From Streptomyces sp. GESEQ-4 (GTDB lineage: Bacteria > Actinomycetota > Actinomycetes > Streptomycetales > Streptomycetaceae): a stretch of 64,000 nucleotides of DNA. The translations under genes and the position numbers were made by a program. Where the stretch lies: contig NZ_JAFFSU010000005.1 of the NCBI RefSeq assembly GCF_017948455.1, forward strand, positions 248,001 through 312,000, given 5' to 3'. This document shows, piece by piece, positions 62,919 to 64,000 of this stretch (position 1 is the first letter of the stretch; every line of letters starts with the position of its first letter). The notes below the pieces were generated by a model, which was not told where the DNA came from, made no database searches, and saw nothing but the letters and a program-made list of their open reading frames with translations.

Positions 62919-63971
62919 ATGCGCTCATCTCGCCGCCATCCGCTGGTCGTTCTGGTGCTGCTGTGCGCACTCGCCGTCCTCGTGGCCCGCCCCACCGGCG
63001 CCGCGGACCACGCGACGGGCGACGGTCCCTCCGGGGTCAGCGCTCAGGTGGCGCGGCTGTACGAGGAAGCGGCGGTGGCGACGCGGCAGTACGAGGCGGT
63101 GCGGCAGAAGGCCGAGGCGCAACGGGCCAAAGCCGAACGGTACGAGGCGCTCCTCGACCGCGAGCGGCGGGAGATCGCCGTGCTCCACAAGGGCCTGGGC
63201 CGTATCGCACGCGCCCAGTACCGCACGGGCGGCGGGGTGCCGCTGACCGCGCAGATCATCCTCGCCGACAGCCCGGACGAGCTGATGCGCGGTCAGCGCG
63301 TCTTCTCGCAAGCGCAACTTGCCGTCGGCAACGCCCTCGACAAGAGCCGCCGGGCCGAGACGCGGCTGGCCGCGGACGAGGCCACGGCAGAGGCGGCATG
63401 GCAGGACCTGGAGCGACGCAACGCCCAACTCGCGCAGTTGAAGAAGGACATCGAGCGGAAGCTGGACGAGGCGCGGCGACAGTTGCAGGGCCAGGCGGAC
63501 GCGTCGGTCGCCGCGGGCAGCTGCGGTGGTGCCGCCCGGATCGACCAGCCACAGGTGAGCGGCACGCGCGCGTGGGTCGCGCCCGTGGAGACGTACGAGA
63601 TGTCCGCGAGCTTCGGCAGCGGCGGAGAGCGGTGGGCGCACCGGCACACCGGGCAGGACTTCGCGGTGCCGATCGGCACGCCGGTCCGGTCGGTCGGCAC
63701 GGGACGCGTCGTCAGGGTGTCGTGCGGCGGCGCCTTCGGCATGCAGGTCGTGATCGGGCATCCCGGCGGCTACTACTCGCAGTACGGGCACCTCGCGTCC
63801 GTCACCGTCGACCAGGGCGAGCGAGTCTCCCCCGGGCAGTGGATCGGGCAGTCCGGCAGCACCGGCAACTCCACCGGCCCGCATCTGCACTTCGAGGTAC
63901 GGATCACACCGGAACTCGGGTCGTCGGTTGATCCGGTGCCGTGGCTGGAAGCGCGCGGGGTCCGGCTGTGA
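62919..63971 (+). CDS. Secreted M23 family peptidase with coiled coil (LytM-type)
   Basis: 350 aa. Signal peptide RRHPLVVLVLLCALAVLVARPTGA, predicted cleavage after GAA near residue 29. A long coiled coil (about 40-210: VARLYEEAAVATRQYEAVRQKAEAQRAKAERYEALLDRE; RRAETRLAADEATAEAAWQDLERRNAQLAQLKKDIERKLDEARRQL) resembles NlpD/RipA-type regulators. The C-terminal M23 domain has HRHTGQDFAVP (H-x3-D zinc pair) and HLHFEV, so the metal ligands are intact and it may cleave peptidoglycan cross-bridges. Preceded by a 161-bp gap after cydDC. It is complete; the final 29 bases of the window hold no feature. Confidence 0.9.
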   Translation: MRSSRRHPLVVLVLLCALAVLVARPTGAADHATGDGPSGVSAQVARLYEEAAVATRQYEAVRQKAEAQRAKAERYEALLDRERREIAVLHKGLGRIARAQYRTGGGVPLTAQIILADSPDELMRGQRVFSQAQLAVGNALDKSRRAETRLAADEATAEAAWQDLERRNAQLAQLKKDIERKLDEARRQLQGQADASVAAGSCGGAARIDQPQVSGTRAWVAPVETYEMSASFGSGGERWAHRHTGQDFAVPIGTPVRSVGTGRVVRVSCGGAFGMQVVIGHPGGYYSQYGHLASVTVDQGERVSPGQWIGQSGSTGNSTGPHLHFEVRITPELGSSVDPVPWLEARGVRL

Positions 63972-64000
63972 TCGCCGCTCGCGCGGAGCGCACGTAAGGG

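Overview
The window is a high-GC actinobacterial chromosome segment, almost certainly from a Streptomyces species. The gene order (rsmG, parA, parB, then trxA/trxB, sigM, murJ, cca), the sporulation pair ssgR-ssgA, GTG/TTG starts and very high third-position GC all point that way. The presence of rsmG-parAB at the left edge places the window just to one side of oriC; oriC itself is not included. No transposase, integrase, phage block, CRISPR array, rRNA or tRNA gene was seen. This is core chromosome, and its most distinctive content is cis-acting DNA rather than a new gene system.

Layout. 1-4.2 kb: end of the origin cluster (rsmG, parAB) and a GNAT gene. 4.2-13.9 kb, minus strand: trxA, trxB (with a SigR-type promoter), a SigM-type ECF sigma factor and its zinc-finger anti-sigma factor, a membrane pseudokinase, MurJ lipid II flippase and a large DUF6049 surface protein. 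14.2-19.6 kb: CCA-adding enzyme, an LppU-like protein, an MFS exporter, inositol-phosphate synthase and a PadR regulator with a clear operator. 20-27.1 kb: a cell-wall block (class A penicillin-binding protein, GT87 glycosyltransferase, alanine-racemase-like protein, FemX, small membrane protein). 27.3-32.5 kb: rpsF-ssb-rpsR-rplI, a MATE exporter and the replicative helicase dnaB preceded by DnaA-box-like motifs. 32.6-44.6 kb: metabolic and regulatory accessory genes (serine hydrolase, GNATs, MarR/MFS pair, HAD phosphatase, flavohaemoglobin-like protein, NUDIX, LysR, cystathionine lyase, PtpA, holin-like membrane protein, cupin, DUF5326). 44.7-46.2 kb: ssgR-ssgA. 46.3-56.3 kb: YibE/F, thiC under a TPP riboswitch, a membrane protein, metallophosphoesterase, LacI regulator, HisC-like aminotransferase and an MFS protein. 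56.6-62.8 kb: cytochrome bd operon cydA-cydB-cydDC behind a Rex operator. 62.9-64 kb: a secreted M23 peptidase.

Throughout runs a dense array of parS sites for ParB: fifteen exact copies of GTTTCACGTGAAAC, and three copies of one single-mismatch variant lying only in a 22-kb interval that lacks exact sites. Several sites are built into transcription terminators, three exact sites lie inside genes in the same peptide frame (VSRET), three of the four closely spaced pairs are 46-47 bp apart, and one variant sits inside an enlarged arm of the thiC riboswitch.

Functional logic: chromosome segregation (ParAB-parS) and replication (DnaB, SSB) sit beside redox homeostasis (Trx, SigM, cyd) and envelope assembly (MurJ, pseudokinase, PBP, FemX, LppU, M23). 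All start-site choices are by eye from reading-frame content, codon bias and possible ribosome binding sites; family assignments are from motif recognition without database searches.
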